Shown: positions 23,972 through 35,230, counted from the first letter of the stretch. The stretch: 64,000 nucleotides of DNA from Desulfuromonas versatilis (GCF_019704135.1 NZ_AP024355.1:1482001-1546000), one strand, 5' to 3'. The notes: a model not told the origin generated them from the sequence alone. Numbers and translations are program-made.

Positions 23972-26900
23972 ATGGGGAAATCATCGGTGTCGAAATTTTG
24001 GCTCGAACCTCTCGAGCCCCGCCTGCTCTTCAGCGCTGACCTGGTTCCGCCGCCGCCCGAGGGGGGCATCGCCGCGGGCGAAGCCCCGACGGTGCTCGAA
24101 ATGCCCCTGCAACTCGATGCCGCTGAAGCGCAGCAGGCGCAGAGCGCCGAATCGCTGCGCCGCGAAGTGGTCTTCATCGATGCCGATGTCAAAGATTACC
24201 GGCAGTTACTCGACGATTTCACGGCCCGGCAGGACGGCCAGCGGCAAATCCAGGTCGTGGTTCTTGACGCCAACCGCGACGGCATTTCCCAGATCAGCGA
24301 GTACCTGGGTGGCCAGCGGGATATCGACGCCATCCACCTCATCTCTCACGGCAGCGACGGTGCGGTGAAGCTGGGTAATGTCTGGCTGACCGGGCAGAAC
24401 CTCTACGCCTACGCCGAGGCCATGGAGGGGTGGCGCGAGGCGCTTTCCGGGGAGGCGGACCTGTTGCTTTACGGCTGCAACCTGGCCCGGGGGGAGGCTG
24501 GCGAGGGGCTGCTGCAGAATCTCCGCTTGATCACCGGGGCCGATGTGGCCACCTCCGATGACATCACGGGCCATCAGGGCCTTGGCGGTGATTGGGATCT
24601 CGAATACCGTGCCGGAGAGATCGAGACGCAGATTGTCTTGAGCAGCGAGCTGCAACAGAGCTGGCAGGCCGTGCTGGCGACGACCTGGGTGGCTCACGAG
24701 ACGGCGACGGATTCTTCCGAAGTGAAATCCGACCAGAACTGGGGACAGACTTTTTCCTACACCAGCGGCGCCGGCAGCTACACCGTCGACCAGGTGAGCG
24801 TCCAGCTCCGCAAAGAGGCCGGCGCAGCGGGCCAGATCATCACCGTCTCGCTGCGCGACAGCTGGAACGGCACGGTACTGGCCAGCAACTCCATCAGCGT
24901 GGCGGATCTGACCACCAATCTGGCCTGGTACGCCTTCGATCTCAGCGAGGTCAGCCTCAACGACGGCCAGATCTACTACCTCCGGGTTGCCAGCAACAAC
25001 GCCTCCGGCAAGGTGCACGTCGGCATCGATTCCGCCGGCGGCTATGCAAATGGCGATCTCATCAACAAGGACGGCGCTCCAGAGGTTGGCAAAGACATGG
25101 CCTTCCGGGTCACGGAGGTCGCTCAGGAGGGGCTCTGGATCACCACCGATAAAGACCTGAGCGCCGGCGGTGAAAGCTGGGGCAAGGCCGACCTGGTGCA
25201 GATCGCCGACCCCAACCTGGCTTTCGAACCCGGCACGACCAGCGGCACCCTGGATATCGCGGCGGCCTTGTCCGCGCACGCTGACAATAAACAGATCAAC
25301 GGGGTCCATTATGTTTCATCGGATATCCAGGTGGGCACCACGAACTTTCAGCTCTATGCAGGCGATGTCCTGTTCACGTCCGCGGATGCCTCCGCAGCGG
25401 CATTCGGAGGCCTGAATGTCGACAAGGACGACGTTGTGCTGTTCCGCCCCGATGCTCCTAATGATTACAGCTCGGGGACCTTCTCCATTCTATTCCGGGA
25501 CATGGTCCCGGGGCAGGAGATCCGGGGGATCACCCTGGTTGAAAGGGACACCGTTGTCGGTGGTATCACCCTCAATGCGGGGGATTTCCTCTTTTTGCGC
25601 CAGGGGGGCACCGAAGAAAAGCAGATCTGGCGTTACACCGATTATACGGCGGGAGGTGTCGCCGGCGGTACGGCCAGCGTCCTGATCAAGGGGGGCGATA
25701 ATCTGGTCAATCTTCCCAAACGCCTCGTAGGAATCGATCTGGTGGAGACCTCCACCCGCATCGGCGGCCGGACCCTCAACGCGGGGACGATCCTCCTTGC
25801 TACGGATACCGATGGTACGTTCGGCCGGGATGGGCTGCCGGTCAAGAAAACGGATATCTTCGCTCTCGAGGTGATTACCGCCTCCGATCCGGTGCTCGAC
25901 CATATCGGCGAGGCAACGGCCTCGCTTTTCTTCGAAGGTGCCGACCTCGGCATCACCGACAAGATCGACGGCTTCACCCTCAAGGTGCCCCAGAACAGCC
26001 CCCCGGCGGCGACGGCGAACACCGTCAACACACCCGAGGACACTGCCTACAATTTCCGTGTTGCCGATTTCACCTTTTCCGACGCCGAAGGCGACCCTCT
26101 GGTCTCGGCGACCCTCACCAACCTGAACCTGGCCGGCGGGACCCTGGCCCACAGCGGCGGCACGGCGGTCAACAACGGCGACACGCTGACGGCGGCACAG
26201 CTCGACACGCTGGTCTACACCCCGGCGGCCAACGCAAGCGGCAGCCCGCTGGCGAGCTTCGACTTCACGGTCAACGATGCCGCCAGCGGGACAGTCGCGG
26301 CGCAGATGCAGATCGAGGTCACCGCGGTCAACGACGCTCCTGCGGTCGCCATGAACGAACCCCTGACTGTTCCGGAAGGGGCGTCAAGAACAATAACCTC
26401 GGCGCATCTGGAAACCACCGACCCGGACAACAGTCCCGACCAGATCGTCTACACCTTGACCAAGCTGCCCGATGACGGCTCGGTGCGACTCGGCGGCGTT
26501 ACTTTGACGGTGGGCCAGACGTTCACCCAGGACGACATCAACAACGGTCGTGTTTCCTACCGCGACGCTGACGAGGGGGAGACCACCACCTTCGAGCTCA
26601 CCGTCGGCGATGGCACAGTGACCCTGCCATCCCCTATCGTTTTCAGCATCAACGGACAACCCTTGAACGATGCCCCGGTGGTGACGGGGCCGGCAGGTGG
26701 CCTGAATGCGACCGAGCAGATCGGGCTGGCCATCCATGGGAATGGGTTCGGAGTCAGTGACGTCGATGCAGCCGGGTCTGGAGCCCTTGCCACACTGACC
26801 GTCGGTGAAGGAACCCTTTCGGTGGTTGCGGGCAATTCAGGGGTGGTCATCGCCGGCGGCAACGGCACCGGGACGGTGACCCTGTCGGGAACCATCGCCC

Positions 26901-29900
26901 AGCTCAATGCCCTGCTCACCGGTGCGAGCACGGGGACCATCACCTACCTGAACAGCTCCGATACCCCGGGTGCCGCAACCCTGCTGACGGTGACGGTCAA
27001 TGACCTGGGCAACACCGGGCAGGACCCCGGTTTGACAGGTAATGCGACCTCGGAAGAGGGAAGCAACAGCGTCATCATAAATATTACGGCGGTCAACGAT
27101 CGCCCGGAGCTTGGGGCCAATACCCTCACCATAAGCGAAGGTGGCACGGTAGTCCTTTCCGGGGGCGAACTTTCGGCCACCGATGTGGAGACCCCCGACG
27201 ACACGCTGATTTTTACTGTCGACAATGTCACCGGCGGCCGGTTTGAACTGACCACGGTTCCAGGAGTGGCTGTCACCAACTTTACCCAGGCCCAAGTGGT
27301 CAACAATGAAGTTCAGTTCGTCCACGACGGCGGCGAAACGGCGCCGAGTTATGATGTCAGCGTCTCCGACGGGTCGCTCTCCGATGGGCCCGCGCCCGCC
27401 GTCATCAACTTCACCAACCTGAACGACCGTCCGGTTCTGGGCGCCAACAGCCTCACCATCAGCGAGGGTGGCACAGTCGTCTTCTCCGGCTCCCAACTCT
27501 CGGCCACCGACGCCGATAATGTCCCTTCCGACCTGGTTTTCAACGTCACCGGAATCAGCGGTGGCCGGTTCGAGTTGGTGGGCAGTCCGGGAATACCGAT
27601 TTTCAGCTTCACCCAGGCCCAGGTGACCGCCGGGGATGTCCAGTTCGTCCACAACGGCGGCGAGTCGGCCCCTGCCTACCAGGTGAGCGTCTCCGACGGG
27701 GTCCTCTCCGACGGGCCCGCGGCTGCCGCCATCAGCTTTGCCAACCAGAACGATCCGCCAACGCTGGGGAACAACACCCTGACGATTCTCCAGGGCGAGA
27801 CGGTTGTCCTTGGCACCGGTCAGCTTTCGGCTACGGATCCGGATAACGCCGTTGCGGGCCTGATCTTTACCGTCAGCGGAGTCACCAACGGTCGGTTTGA
27901 ACTGGTGGCCAGTCCCGGTGTTCCGATTACCATCTTCACCCAGGCCCAGGTGGCTGGCGGAGCGGTCCAATTTGTTCATGACAACAGTGCCTTGGCCCCA
28001 AGCTACCAAGTGAGCGTCTCCGACGGCTCTCTTTCCTACGGTCCTGAGGCCGCTGCCGTCAACTTCAATACCGTCAACCAGCCGCCGGTGCTGGGCAGCA
28101 ATACCCTGACCGTCAGCGAAGGGGGCACGGTGGTTCTCTCCACCCTCGACCTCTCGGCCAGCGACCCGGACAATCCCGCTTCCAGCCTGAGCTTCAGCGT
28201 CTCTTCTGTCACTGGGGGCCAGTTCGAATTTACCTTCGACCCTGGGGCAGCGATAACCAACTTCACCCAGGCTCAGGTGACCGGCGGTGTCGTGCAGTTC
28301 GTGCATGATGGCGGCGAGGCAGCACCCTCCTACCAGGTGAGCGTCTCCGACGGTTCGCTCGCCGATGGCCCCGCGGCTGCGGTCATCAATTTCACCAACC
28401 AGAACGACGCCCCTTCACTGGGGAATTACATCATCGACATCAGTGAAGGAGGGACGGTTGTTCTCTCCGGTTCCAACCTCTCGGCCAGCGATGTGGATAG
28501 TGTTCCTGCGAGTTTGGTTTTTTACGCCAGCTCTGTAAGCGGCGGTCATTTCGAACTGACCAACAATCCGGGCGTGCCGATTACCAGCTTCACCCAGGCC
28601 CAGGTGACCGGCGGTGTAGTACAGTTCGTGCATGACGGCGGCGAGGCGGCACCCTCTTTCCAAATCAGCGTCAGCGACGGATCTCTCTCGGACGGACCGG
28701 TAGTCGCGGTCATCAACTTCACCAACCACAACGATGCCCCGGTGCTGGAGAACAATACTCTCACCATTGCAGAAGGAGGCTCGGTCGTTCTCTCCGGCAC
28801 CAACCTTTCAGGCACCGATGTTGATGATCCCGATTCCCTCCTGATCTTCAATATCTCCTCTATCACCGGGGGGCAATTCGAATTGGTGGGCAGCGCCGGC
28901 GTGCCGATTACCAGCTTCACCCAGGCCCAGGTGAACAGCAACGCGGTGCGGTTCGTACACGATGGCGGTGAGGCGCCCCCTTCCTACATGGTGAGCGTTT
29001 CCGATGGCTCTGTCACTTCGGTTCCAGTTGCCGCTTTCATCAATTTTACTAACCAGAATGATCCCCCTGTTCTGGTGAACAACAGGCTCACCATCAGCGA
29101 GGGGGGCAGCGTGGTCCTCTCCGCTGCGGAGATCTTCGCCAGTGATGCGGAAAACGCTGCCCTGACTTTCACTGTCTCCGCTGTCAGCGGCGGCCACTTC
29201 GAACTTGATAGCGCCCCGGGGGTGCCGATTTTCAGTTTCACCCAGTCCCAGGTGAACAGCAACGCGGTCCGGTTTGTGCACGATGGCGGCGAGGCAGCGC
29301 CCTCCTATCAGGTGAGTGCCTCTGACGGCCTGCTCTCCACCAATCCCGCGGCTGCCGACATCAGTTTCACCAACCAGAACGATCCCCCCGTGGGCGGCTT
29401 TACCGTCGCCGACATTATCCCCGGTGCCCAGATCATCCAGAGCACCGACGGCAGCGGGGTCATCACCATCAACTGGAAGGCCACGGATATCGAACTGGAC
29501 CAAGTCACCCTGGACAATTTCCTGTACAGCGATGACGGCGGTGTCACCTGGTACGCTCCGAACAACGGCGAATTTTCGGGGGCTTTTTCCGCGAACTGGT
29601 TCGACAACGGCGGCGCCGGCTGGTCGACCGGCTCGAGCTTCGGCAGCGCGCCGGCCCATACCTTCACCTTCAATACGCAGCACGCCGACGTCACTGCGGT
29701 TCATTCCCTGGACAACGTGGACCAGAGCGATATCCAGATCAAATTTACCCTCAACGACGGCAGCGACATCAGCTCGGTCACCTCGGAGAGTTTCAGGGTC
29801 GATAACGAAAACCCGACGCCTTCCATCAAGAGTGCCCAGTACTACTTTGCCGACAGCACGCTGCACCTGAAAGGCCCGGGTTTTTCAACGATTGCAGATG

Positions 29901-32230
29901 TTGGAACAGATGTGAAGACCTATCTGGACTGGTCCAAACTGCTAATCGACATCAACAGCGATGGCGCGGCGACCCCCGACATTTCTTTCTCGCTTGCGGA
30001 TGTCTCCAGCGCGATCATCACTAAAAACAACGAACTGGTGATCCAGTTCACCCCGGCTAAGGCGGCCGCCATCGAGGCGACGCCAGGCTTCGGTCAGCCG
30101 GGTGGATTCGACAGCCTCTCGGTCACCTCGGGTTTCTGCCGTGATGCCTTCGGCAACGCCGCGACCACCGACGGTACCGTGCCTTCTCCCCTCAGTGTCG
30201 TCAACCTGAATGCGACCCAGGTTTATATCGAGGACTCGCAGCTGGATTTCATCAACGAGTTGGAAATCGTCTCCTCGGGACAGGACGTATCGGTGGCCCT
30301 GGTCCTTTCCGACCCGATGGCCGGCGGCCTGAGCACCGGCACAGTCGGGACGGCCACCTCGACCTACGATGCCGGCACCGGCCTCTGGCTGGTGAGCGGC
30401 GACGTCGACGACGTGAATGCTTTGCTCGCAGCTCTCAAGTTCACCCCTTCGGCCAACTATGCCGCCAATTTCACTATTTCCATCAGTGTCTCCGACGGTG
30501 TATCGACGCCCCTTAGTGGGTCCTGGGACATGTCGGCCAAACCGGTCGGTGATACGCCCACCGTTGCGAACATCACCACCGACGAGGACACCCAATCGGG
30601 GCTGATCGTTCTGGATCGCAATGCAGCAGACGGAACCGAGGTGACCCACTTCCGCATCTCCGCCATTACCGGCGGCACCCTCTACCTGGCCGATGGGATT
30701 ACGCAGATCAACAACGGCGATTACATCACCTACGCCCAGGGCCAAACGGGCCTGCGCTTCACCCCGGCAACTGACAGCAACTTCGCCGGCTCCTTCAACG
30801 TCGAATCCTCGCAGGATGGAATCAGCGTCGCGGCGCAAAGCGGCATTGCCACTTCGACCATCACCGTCAACCCCGTCAACGATGCGCCGGTCGCTGGTCA
30901 CGAGAATCTGACCATCTTCGAGGACAATCCCCTCACCATCACCGACCTGCTGGCCAATGACACGGATGTCGACGGCGACAAGCTGACCCTGGCCTCCTTC
31001 ACCCAGCCGGCCAGGGGGGCCCTGGTCGATAACGGCGACGGCACCTTGACTTATACGCCCGGCGCCGATTTCAACGGCACCGACAGCTTCAGCTACACCA
31101 TCAGCGACGGCAAAGGCGGCACGGCCACCGGCACCGCGGTTATCGTGGTTAAGCCCGTCGGGGACACTCCGCAGGTAACCCACGGCTCTGTCGTTGCGGG
31201 ACGCCAGTCGGATCTGATCTTCGTCACCCCCAACGCTGCCGATGGGGCGGAGGTGACCCACTTCCGCATCTCCGGCATCAGCGGCGGCATCCTTTATCTG
31301 GCCGACGGCGTGACCCGGGTCAACGACGGCGATTACATCACCGTCGCCCAGGGGAAGGAGGGGCTGCGTTTTACCCCCGCAGCCGGGACCACCGCGGATG
31401 GCAGTTTCAACGTCGAAGCATCGGAAAACGGCGTGGCGGTTTCGGCCCAAAGCGGCGTTGCCACAGCGGGAATCAAGGTTATGCCACCTCCGCAACAGGA
31501 GTCTTCCACGTCGGAAGCCGGCAAAGAGGTTGCCGAGGAAATTCCTGAGGAAGGGAAAGCCGAGGACGAAAAAATGGTCCCGGAGATCTCCGAAGCGCTG
31601 GATCGGACCGGGGAAACCGCAGAGCCCCCGGCGGATTTTTCTCCCCCTCCCGCGGCAGAGGCCACCCAGCCCGTCAAGTCTTTCGCCCCGCTTTACGTCA
31701 TGGATCGGGAGAATGCTTCCGGTGACTTGGCGGGTAGTGTTTTCGAGGGATTGAAAAACCTCATCGAAACAGCCCCGGATCTTTTGGCCGGTTTTCAGAA
31801 CGCCCTGGCCAACCTCGATATCGCGCCTCTGTCCCCCGAGGCCTACGCGCAGGTCCGTGACACCCTGGACAGCATCAAGGAAGAACTCGGGGCGCAATCT
31901 CACGTGGAAAAGGCGGTGGTCGGCTCGGCCATTGCCACCTCCATTGGGCTGTCGGCCGGTTATGTGGTTTGGATGCTCAAGGGCGGCTCGCTGATGGCGT
32001 CGGTGCTCTCCTCGCTCCCGGCATGGCAGCTCACCGATCCGCTGTCGATTCTGGCCGGGCACAAAAAGGACGATGAGGATGATGACGAATCCCTGGAGCG
32101 GATCATCGAAGACGGGGCGGAAAGCCGGAACCCAAGCGACGATGAGGGCGACGATGAGGGCGACGATGAGGGCGACGATGAGGGCGACGATGAGGGCGAC
32201 GATGAGGGCGACGATGCGAAAATTCAATGA
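23972..32230 (+). CDS. Giant LEPR-XLL/DUF4347 cadherin-type surface protein
   Basis: A 2752-residue protein from ATG 23972 (GGAGGG upstream). Residues 11-24 carry the LEPR-XLL motif (LEPLEPRLLFSADL) and about 63-235 match DUF4347 (DAIHLISHGSDGAV, LLLYGCNLARGEAGEG). A jelly-roll-like domain lies near 240-385. Cadherin-like domains follow from about 675 (NDAPAV-type linkers). Seven near-identical CSPG/cadherin-3 repeats of about 109 residues occupy 1045-1807 (ISEGGTVVLSG, FTQAQV, VQFVHDGGEAAPSYQVSVSDG). Later come more cadherin/tandem-95 units. Near 2648-2695 is a conserved hydrophobic segment (SAGYVVWMLKGG, PAWQLTDPLSIL) followed by an acidic DDEG tail. There is no N-terminal Sec signal and no RTX nonapeptide. 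I infer an adhesin or matrix protein exported by the divergent TolC/adaptor/SecA-like operon. Confidence 0.87.
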   Translation: MGKSSVSKFWLEPLEPRLLFSADLVPPPPEGGIAAGEAPTVLEMPLQLDAAEAQQAQSAESLRREVVFIDADVKDYRQLLDDFTARQDGQRQIQVVVLDANRDGISQISEYLGGQRDIDAIHLISHGSDGAVKLGNVWLTGQNLYAYAEAMEGWREALSGEADLLLYGCNLARGEAGEGLLQNLRLITGADVATSDDITGHQGLGGDWDLEYRAGEIETQIVLSSELQQSWQAVLATTWVAHETATDSSEVKSDQNWGQTFSYTSGAGSYTVDQVSVQLRKEAGAAGQIITVSLRDSWNGTVLASNSISVADLTTNLAWYAFDLSEVSLNDGQIYYLRVASNNASGKVHVGIDSAGGYANGDLINKDGAPEVGKDMAFRVTEVAQEGLWITTDKDLSAGGESWGKADLVQIADPNLAFEPGTTSGTLDIAAALSAHADNKQINGVHYVSSDIQVGTTNFQLYAGDVLFTSADASAAAFGGLNVDKDDVVLFRPDAPNDYSSGTFSILFRDMVPGQEIRGITLVERDTVVGGITLNAGDFLFLRQGGTEEKQIWRYTDYTAGGVAGGTASVLIKGGDNLVNLPKRLVGIDLVETSTRIGGRTLNAGTILLATDTDGTFGRDGLPVKKTDIFALEVITASDPVLDHIGEATASLFFEGADLGITDKIDGFTLKVPQNSPPAATANTVNTPEDTAYNFRVADFTFSDAEGDPLVSATLTNLNLAGGTLAHSGGTAVNNGDTLTAAQLDTLVYTPAANASGSPLASFDFTVNDAASGTVAAQMQIEVTAVNDAPAVAMNEPLTVPEGASRTITSAHLETTDPDNSPDQIVYTLTKLPDDGSVRLGGVTLTVGQTFTQDDINNGRVSYRDADEGETTTFELTVGDGTVTLPSPIVFSINGQPLNDAPVVTGPAGGLNATEQIGLAIHGNGFGVSDVDAAGSGALATLTVGEGTLSVVAGNSGVVIAGGNGTGTVTLSGTIAQLNALLTGASTGTITYLNSSDTPGAATLLTVTVNDLGNTGQDPGLTGNATSEEGSNSVIINITAVNDRPELGANTLTISEGGTVVLSGGELSATDVETPDDTLIFTVDNVTGGRFELTTVPGVAVTNFTQAQVVNNEVQFVHDGGETAPSYDVSVSDGSLSDGPAPAVINFTNLNDRPVLGANSLTISEGGTVVFSGSQLSATDADNVPSDLVFNVTGISGGRFELVGSPGIPIFSFTQAQVTAGDVQFVHNGGESAPAYQVSVSDGVLSDGPAAAAISFANQNDPPTLGNNTLTILQGETVVLGTGQLSATDPDNAVAGLIFTVSGVTNGRFELVASPGVPITIFTQAQVAGGAVQFVHDNSALAPSYQVSVSDGSLSYGPEAAAVNFNTVNQPPVLGSNTLTVSEGGTVVLSTLDLSASDPDNPASSLSFSVSSVTGGQFEFTFDPGAAITNFTQAQVTGGVVQFVHDGGEAAPSYQVSVSDGSLADGPAAAVINFTNQNDAPSLGNYIIDISEGGTVVLSGSNLSASDVDSVPASLVFYASSVSGGHFELTNNPGVPITSFTQAQVTGGVVQFVHDGGEAAPSFQISVSDGSLSDGPVVAVINFTNHNDAPVLENNTLTIAEGGSVVLSGTNLSGTDVDDPDSLLIFNISSITGGQFELVGSAGVPITSFTQAQVNSNAVRFVHDGGEAPPSYMVSVSDGSVTSVPVAAFINFTNQNDPPVLVNNRLTISEGGSVVLSAAEIFASDAENAALTFTVSAVSGGHFELDSAPGVPIFSFTQSQVNSNAVRFVHDGGEAAPSYQVSASDGLLSTNPAAADISFTNQNDPPVGGFTVADIIPGAQIIQSTDGSGVITINWKATDIELDQVTLDNFLYSDDGGVTWYAPNNGEFSGAFSANWFDNGGAGWSTGSSFGSAPAHTFTFNTQHADVTAVHSLDNVDQSDIQIKFTLNDGSDISSVTSESFRVDNENPTPSIKSAQYYFADSTLHLKGPGFSTIADVGTDVKTYLDWSKLLIDINSDGAATPDISFSLADVSSAIITKNNELVIQFTPAKAAAIEATPGFGQPGGFDSLSVTSGFCRDAFGNAATTDGTVPSPLSVVNLNATQVYIEDSQLDFINELEIVSSGQDVSVALVLSDPMAGGLSTGTVGTATSTYDAGTGLWLVSGDVDDVNALLAALKFTPSANYAANFTISISVSDGVSTPLSGSWDMSAKPVGDTPTVANITTDEDTQSGLIVLDRNAADGTEVTHFRISAITGGTLYLADGITQINNGDYITYAQGQTGLRFTPATDSNFAGSFNVESSQDGISVAAQSGIATSTITVNPVNDAPVAGHENLTIFEDNPLTITDLLANDTDVDGDKLTLASFTQPARGALVDNGDGTLTYTPGADFNGTDSFSYTISDGKGGTATGTAVIVVKPVGDTPQVTHGSVVAGRQSDLIFVTPNAADGAEVTHFRISGISGGILYLADGVTRVNDGDYITVAQGKEGLRFTPAAGTTADGSFNVEASENGVAVSAQSGVATAGIKVMPPPQQESSTSEAGKEVAEEIPEEGKAEDEKMVPEISEALDRTGETAEPPADFSPPPAAEATQPVKSFAPLYVMDRENASGDLAGSVFEGLKNLIETAPDLLAGFQNALANLDIAPLSPEAYAQVRDTLDSIKEELGAQSHVEKAVVGSAIATSIGLSAGYVVWMLKGGSLMASVLSSLPAWQLTDPLSILAGHKKDDEDDDESLERIIEDGAESRNPSDDEGDDEGDDEGDDEGDDEGDDEGDDAKIQ
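27103..29392 (+). repeat. Seven tandem CSPG/cadherin-type coding repeats
   Basis: Seven consecutive units of about 327 bp (109 codons) encode the same module: an ISEGGTVVLS strand, an SATDxDN calcium-type loop, a GGxFEL strand, the FTQAQV turn, and a VHDGGE...SVSDG end, joined by NFTNQND linkers. Units 4 to 7 are especially alike at the DNA level, so copy number could change by recombination. Confidence 0.85.
32138..32209 (+). repeat. 12-bp tandem repeat encoding DDEG
   Basis: Six perfect copies of GACGATGAGGGC are followed by a partial copy, at the extreme 3' end of the giant gene. The unit is a multiple of three, so slippage would change the length of the acidic tail without breaking the frame. 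Confidence 0.9.
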
Positions 32231-32275
32231 TCCGAAATCCTGCCTGGTTGTCGCGGTTGGTCCGATGGGGGCTCC

Positions 32276-35230
32276 ATGAAGCTGTTTAGTCCAAAAGTCC
32301 GCATCGTTACGGGGCTGGTCGGGGTGATGACCAGTCTGGTCATGCTGGCCTTTTTTCTCAACATCATTCCCGACCGCAACAGCGCGGTCCTCCAAGGGCG
32401 CGCCGCGCTGTCCGAAGCTATCGCGGTCTACAGCACGGCGCTGGTCCAGAGTTCCCGGGTCGCGTCGGCAGGCGGCAAGCGCCTCGAGGGGGATTTCGCC
32501 CTGCTGGCAGAAAGAAACGACGACCTGCTCTCCCTGGCCCTGCGCCAGGAGGGGGGCGAGGTGCTGGTGGCCACCGGCGATCATTTGGAACGCTGGAAAA
32601 TGATGAGTGGCGAGTATTCGAAGGACTCCCAGGTCCGCGTTCCGATCTGGGCCGGCGAGCGCAAATGGGGGGAGCTGGAACTGCGGTTCAGGCCCTTGGC
32701 CGCCCCCGGAATGTGGGGGATACTGACCACTCCCCTGGTGCAAGCGGTCCTCTTTATGGGGCTGGCGGGCTTTCTGATCTACTATTATTACCTGGGCAAG
32801 GTCCTGCGGCAGCTCGACCCCTCCCAGGCCATCCCCGGCCGGGTGCGCGATGCCCTGGATACCATGGCCGAGGGACTGCTGATCCTCGATCGCCGGGAGC
32901 AGATCGTGCTGGCGAACCAGTCCTTCGCCGCCATGGTCGGCAAACCGGCCAATACCCTGCTCGGTTATCGCGCGGGGGAGCTGCCCTGGGTCGATCTGCA
33001 GGGGAAAAAGGTCGAGAAATCCCAGCGCCCCTGGGTCAGCTCCCTGCTGCAGGGGGAGGTGCAAAAGGACAGCGTCATCCGGTTGCGCCTGGCCGGGGAT
33101 TCGTTTCGCACGGTTAAGGTCAACTGCTCGCCGGTGCTCGGCACGGGGGGAAAATACGCCGGGGTGCTGGTCAGCTTCGACGATGTCACCGCCCTTGAGG
33201 AAAAGGAGGTCGAGCTGCGCAAGTCCAAGCTCGAGGCCGAGGAGGCCAACCGGGCGAAAAGCTCATTTCTCGCCAACATGAGCCACGAGATCCGCACCCC
33301 GATGAACGCCATCCTCGGCTTCACCGAGATTCTCAAGCGCGGCTACGTCAAGAACGAGGCCGAGAGTCTTCGCTATCTCAACACCATCCACTCCAGCGGC
33401 AAAAACCTGCTCGAGTTGATCAACGATATCCTCGACCTTTCCAAGGTTGAGTCGGGCCACCTGGAGATCGAGAAAACCCGGGTCGAACCCTACCCGATCA
33501 TCCACGAGGTGATCCAGATGCTGGGGGTCAAGGCCGCCGAGAAGGGGATTGTCCTCGAAATGAGCCCTCAGGGCGAGCTTCCCAAGGAGATCGAAACCGA
33601 TCCGGTGCGGTTGCGGCAGATCGCCTTCAACCTGATCGGCAATTCCGTCAAGTTTACCGAACAGGGAAGCGTGAGCGTGCGCTGCCGTTTCGAACCCGAT
33701 GCCAGGGACCCGCGGCTTCTCCTCGAGATCGTCGATACCGGCATCGGCATGAGCAAGGAAGCCCAACAGAATATCTTCGATCCCTTCGTGCAGGCCGACA
33801 ACACGGTGACCCGTCGTTTCGGCGGCACCGGCCTCGGGTTGGCCATCAGCCGCAAGTTCGCCCACGCCATGGGGGGCGACATCACCGTGGAAAGCGAGCC
33901 GGGGCAGGGGAGCACCTTCACCGTTTCCCTTCCCCCCGGCGATCTGACGGGGGTTGCCATGCTGCGGCCCGATGAGTTGGCCGCTCTGCAACACCGGGCA
34001 AACACCGAGCAGGAAACCCGCTGGCAATTCCCCCATGCCCGGGTACTGGTGGTGGATGACGGGGTGGAAAACCGCGAACTGGTGAGGTTTCTGCTTGAGG
34101 AGGCGGGGCTGGCCGTGGAGGAGGCGGAGAACGGCCAAGACGGGGTTGACAAGGCCCGCACCGAAGCCTTCGACGTAATTCTCATGGACGTAAACATGCC
34201 GGTGATGGACGGTTTTACCGCGGTGGGGATCCTGCGTCGCGAGGGGCTGAAAATGCCGGTGATCGCCCTGACCGCCAACGCCATGAAGGATTTCGAGGCC
34301 GATTGCCTGAAGGCCGGTTATTCGGGGTACCTGAGCAAACCCATCAATATCGACCGGTTCATGGAAACCATGGCCGAGCTGCTTGGCGGCCGGCAGGAAG
34401 CGGCCCTGGAGGCCCAGGTCGATCCCCAGGTCCAGGCCGGGGAGGGGGCGAGCGTCCAGCCCGTGCCGCCCGCGGAGGCCAGGCCCATCGTCTCCAGGCT
34501 GCCGATGAGCAACGAGAAGTTCCGCTCGATTGTCGGCCGCTTCGTGGCGCGGCTCGGCGAGCAGCTCGAGGCCATGGAGCGGGCCGTGGCGAGCGACGAT
34601 TTTGCGGCGGTGGCCGAGCTGGCCCACTGGCTGAAAGGGGCGGGCGGTACGGTGGGCTTCGGGGTTTTCACCGAACCGGCGGTCGAACTGGAGAGCTTCG
34701 CCAAGCAGGGGGACCGGGAGCGGGTGGTCCAGGTCGTCGCTGGGTTGCGCAACCTGGAGGCGCGCCTGGTCAATCCGGCCAAGGAAGGCGGCGAAGCGCC
34801 CGGCGCGCAGCCAGTCGCGGCCGCGACTGCCAGGCCGGCCGCGACTGCCGGTTCGTTTGGCCGCGAACCGGCTCCGGTGGTATCAAGGCTGGCCGGCAAC
34901 CAGCGGTTGCACAATACTCTGCTCAGCTTCGTCCGGAAACTGGACGACCAGATCGTTGCGATGGAGCGGGCGCTGCAGGCCGGCAAGATGCCGGAGCTGG
35001 CCGACCTGGCCCATTGGCTCAAGGGGGCCGGAGGCACCGTTGGCTATGACGCCTTCACCGAACCGGCAGCGAATCTGGAAGGTTTCGCCATGGCTGGCCA
35101 GGCGGATCAGGCCGCCCTCGCTCTGGCCGAAATCAAGTCCTTGGCCCAGGCCCTGGTGCCGCCGACGCCATGCGATAAGCCGCCCGATCAAAGCAGCCGC
35201 GCCGTCGGTTGCGCGGGCATTGAATCCTGA
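32276..35230 (+). CDS. Hybrid histidine kinase with two Hpt domains
   Basis: A 984-residue inner-membrane kinase. Two helices (about 12-30 and 160-178) enclose a periplasmic sensor of roughly 130 residues. A PAS domain follows (190-310), then HisKA with the phosphorylated His in [10 protein letters not shown] (near 336), HATPase ([29 protein letters not shown]), and a REC domain ([13 protein letters not shown], acceptor Asp in LMDVNMP near 636). Two Hpt-like domains end the protein, each with [12 protein letters not shown] (near 781 and 911). It starts 45 bases after the giant gene and precedes a REC-GGDEF-EAL gene, so it likely feeds the c-di-GMP output of this locus. Doubling of Hpt in one chain is unusual. 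Confidence 0.9.
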   Translation: MKLFSPKVRIVTGLVGVMTSLVMLAFFLNIIPDRNSAVLQGRAALSEAIAVYSTALVQSSRVASAGGKRLEGDFALLAERNDDLLSLALRQEGGEVLVATGDHLERWKMMSGEYSKDSQVRVPIWAGERKWGELELRFRPLAAPGMWGILTTPLVQAVLFMGLAGFLIYYYYLGKVLRQLDPSQAIPGRVRDALDTMAEGLLILDRREQIVLANQSFAAMVGKPANTLLGYRAGELPWVDLQGKKVEKSQRPWVSSLLQGEVQKDSVIRLRLAGDSFRTVKVNCSPVLGTGGKYAGVLVSFDDVTALEEKEVELRKSKLEAEEANRAKSSFLANMSHEIRTPMNAILGFTEILKRGYVKNEAESLRYLNTIHSSGKNLLELINDILDLSKVESGHLEIEKTRVEPYPIIHEVIQMLGVKAAEKGIVLEMSPQGELPKEIETDPVRLRQIAFNLIGNSVKFTEQGSVSVRCRFEPDARDPRLLLEIVDTGIGMSKEAQQNIFDPFVQADNTVTRRFGGTGLGLAISRKFAHAMGGDITVESEPGQGSTFTVSLPPGDLTGVAMLRPDELAALQHRANTEQETRWQFPHARVLVVDDGVENRELVRFLLEEAGLAVEEAENGQDGVDKARTEAFDVILMDVNMPVMDGFTAVGILRREGLKMPVIALTANAMKDFEADCLKAGYSGYLSKPINIDRFMETMAELLGGRQEAALEAQVDPQVQAGEGASVQPVPPAEARPIVSRLPMSNEKFRSIVGRFVARLGEQLEAMERAVASDDFAAVAELAHWLKGAGGTVGFGVFTEPAVELESFAKQGDRERVVQVVAGLRNLEARLVNPAKEGGEAPGAQPVAAATARPAATAGSFGREPAPVVSRLAGNQRLHNTLLSFVRKLDDQIVAMERALQAGKMPELADLAHWLKGAGGTVGYDAFTEPAANLEGFAMAGQADQAALALAEIKSLAQALVPPTPCDKPPDQSSRAVGCAGIES

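Noticed and set aside
27103-29392. Tandem DNA repeats as a possible mobile element array
   Set aside because: The 327-bp period is exactly 109 codons and encodes a known type of extracellular module in a continuous frame.
32138-32209. A CRISPR-like or satellite array
   Set aside because: The units are 12 bp, contiguous, without spacers, and code for DDEG at the end of a long gene.
23972-32230. Ordinary RTX adhesin with type I secretion
   Set aside because: I found no GGxGxDxx nonapeptide runs in the protein and no ABC ATPase gene in the locus.
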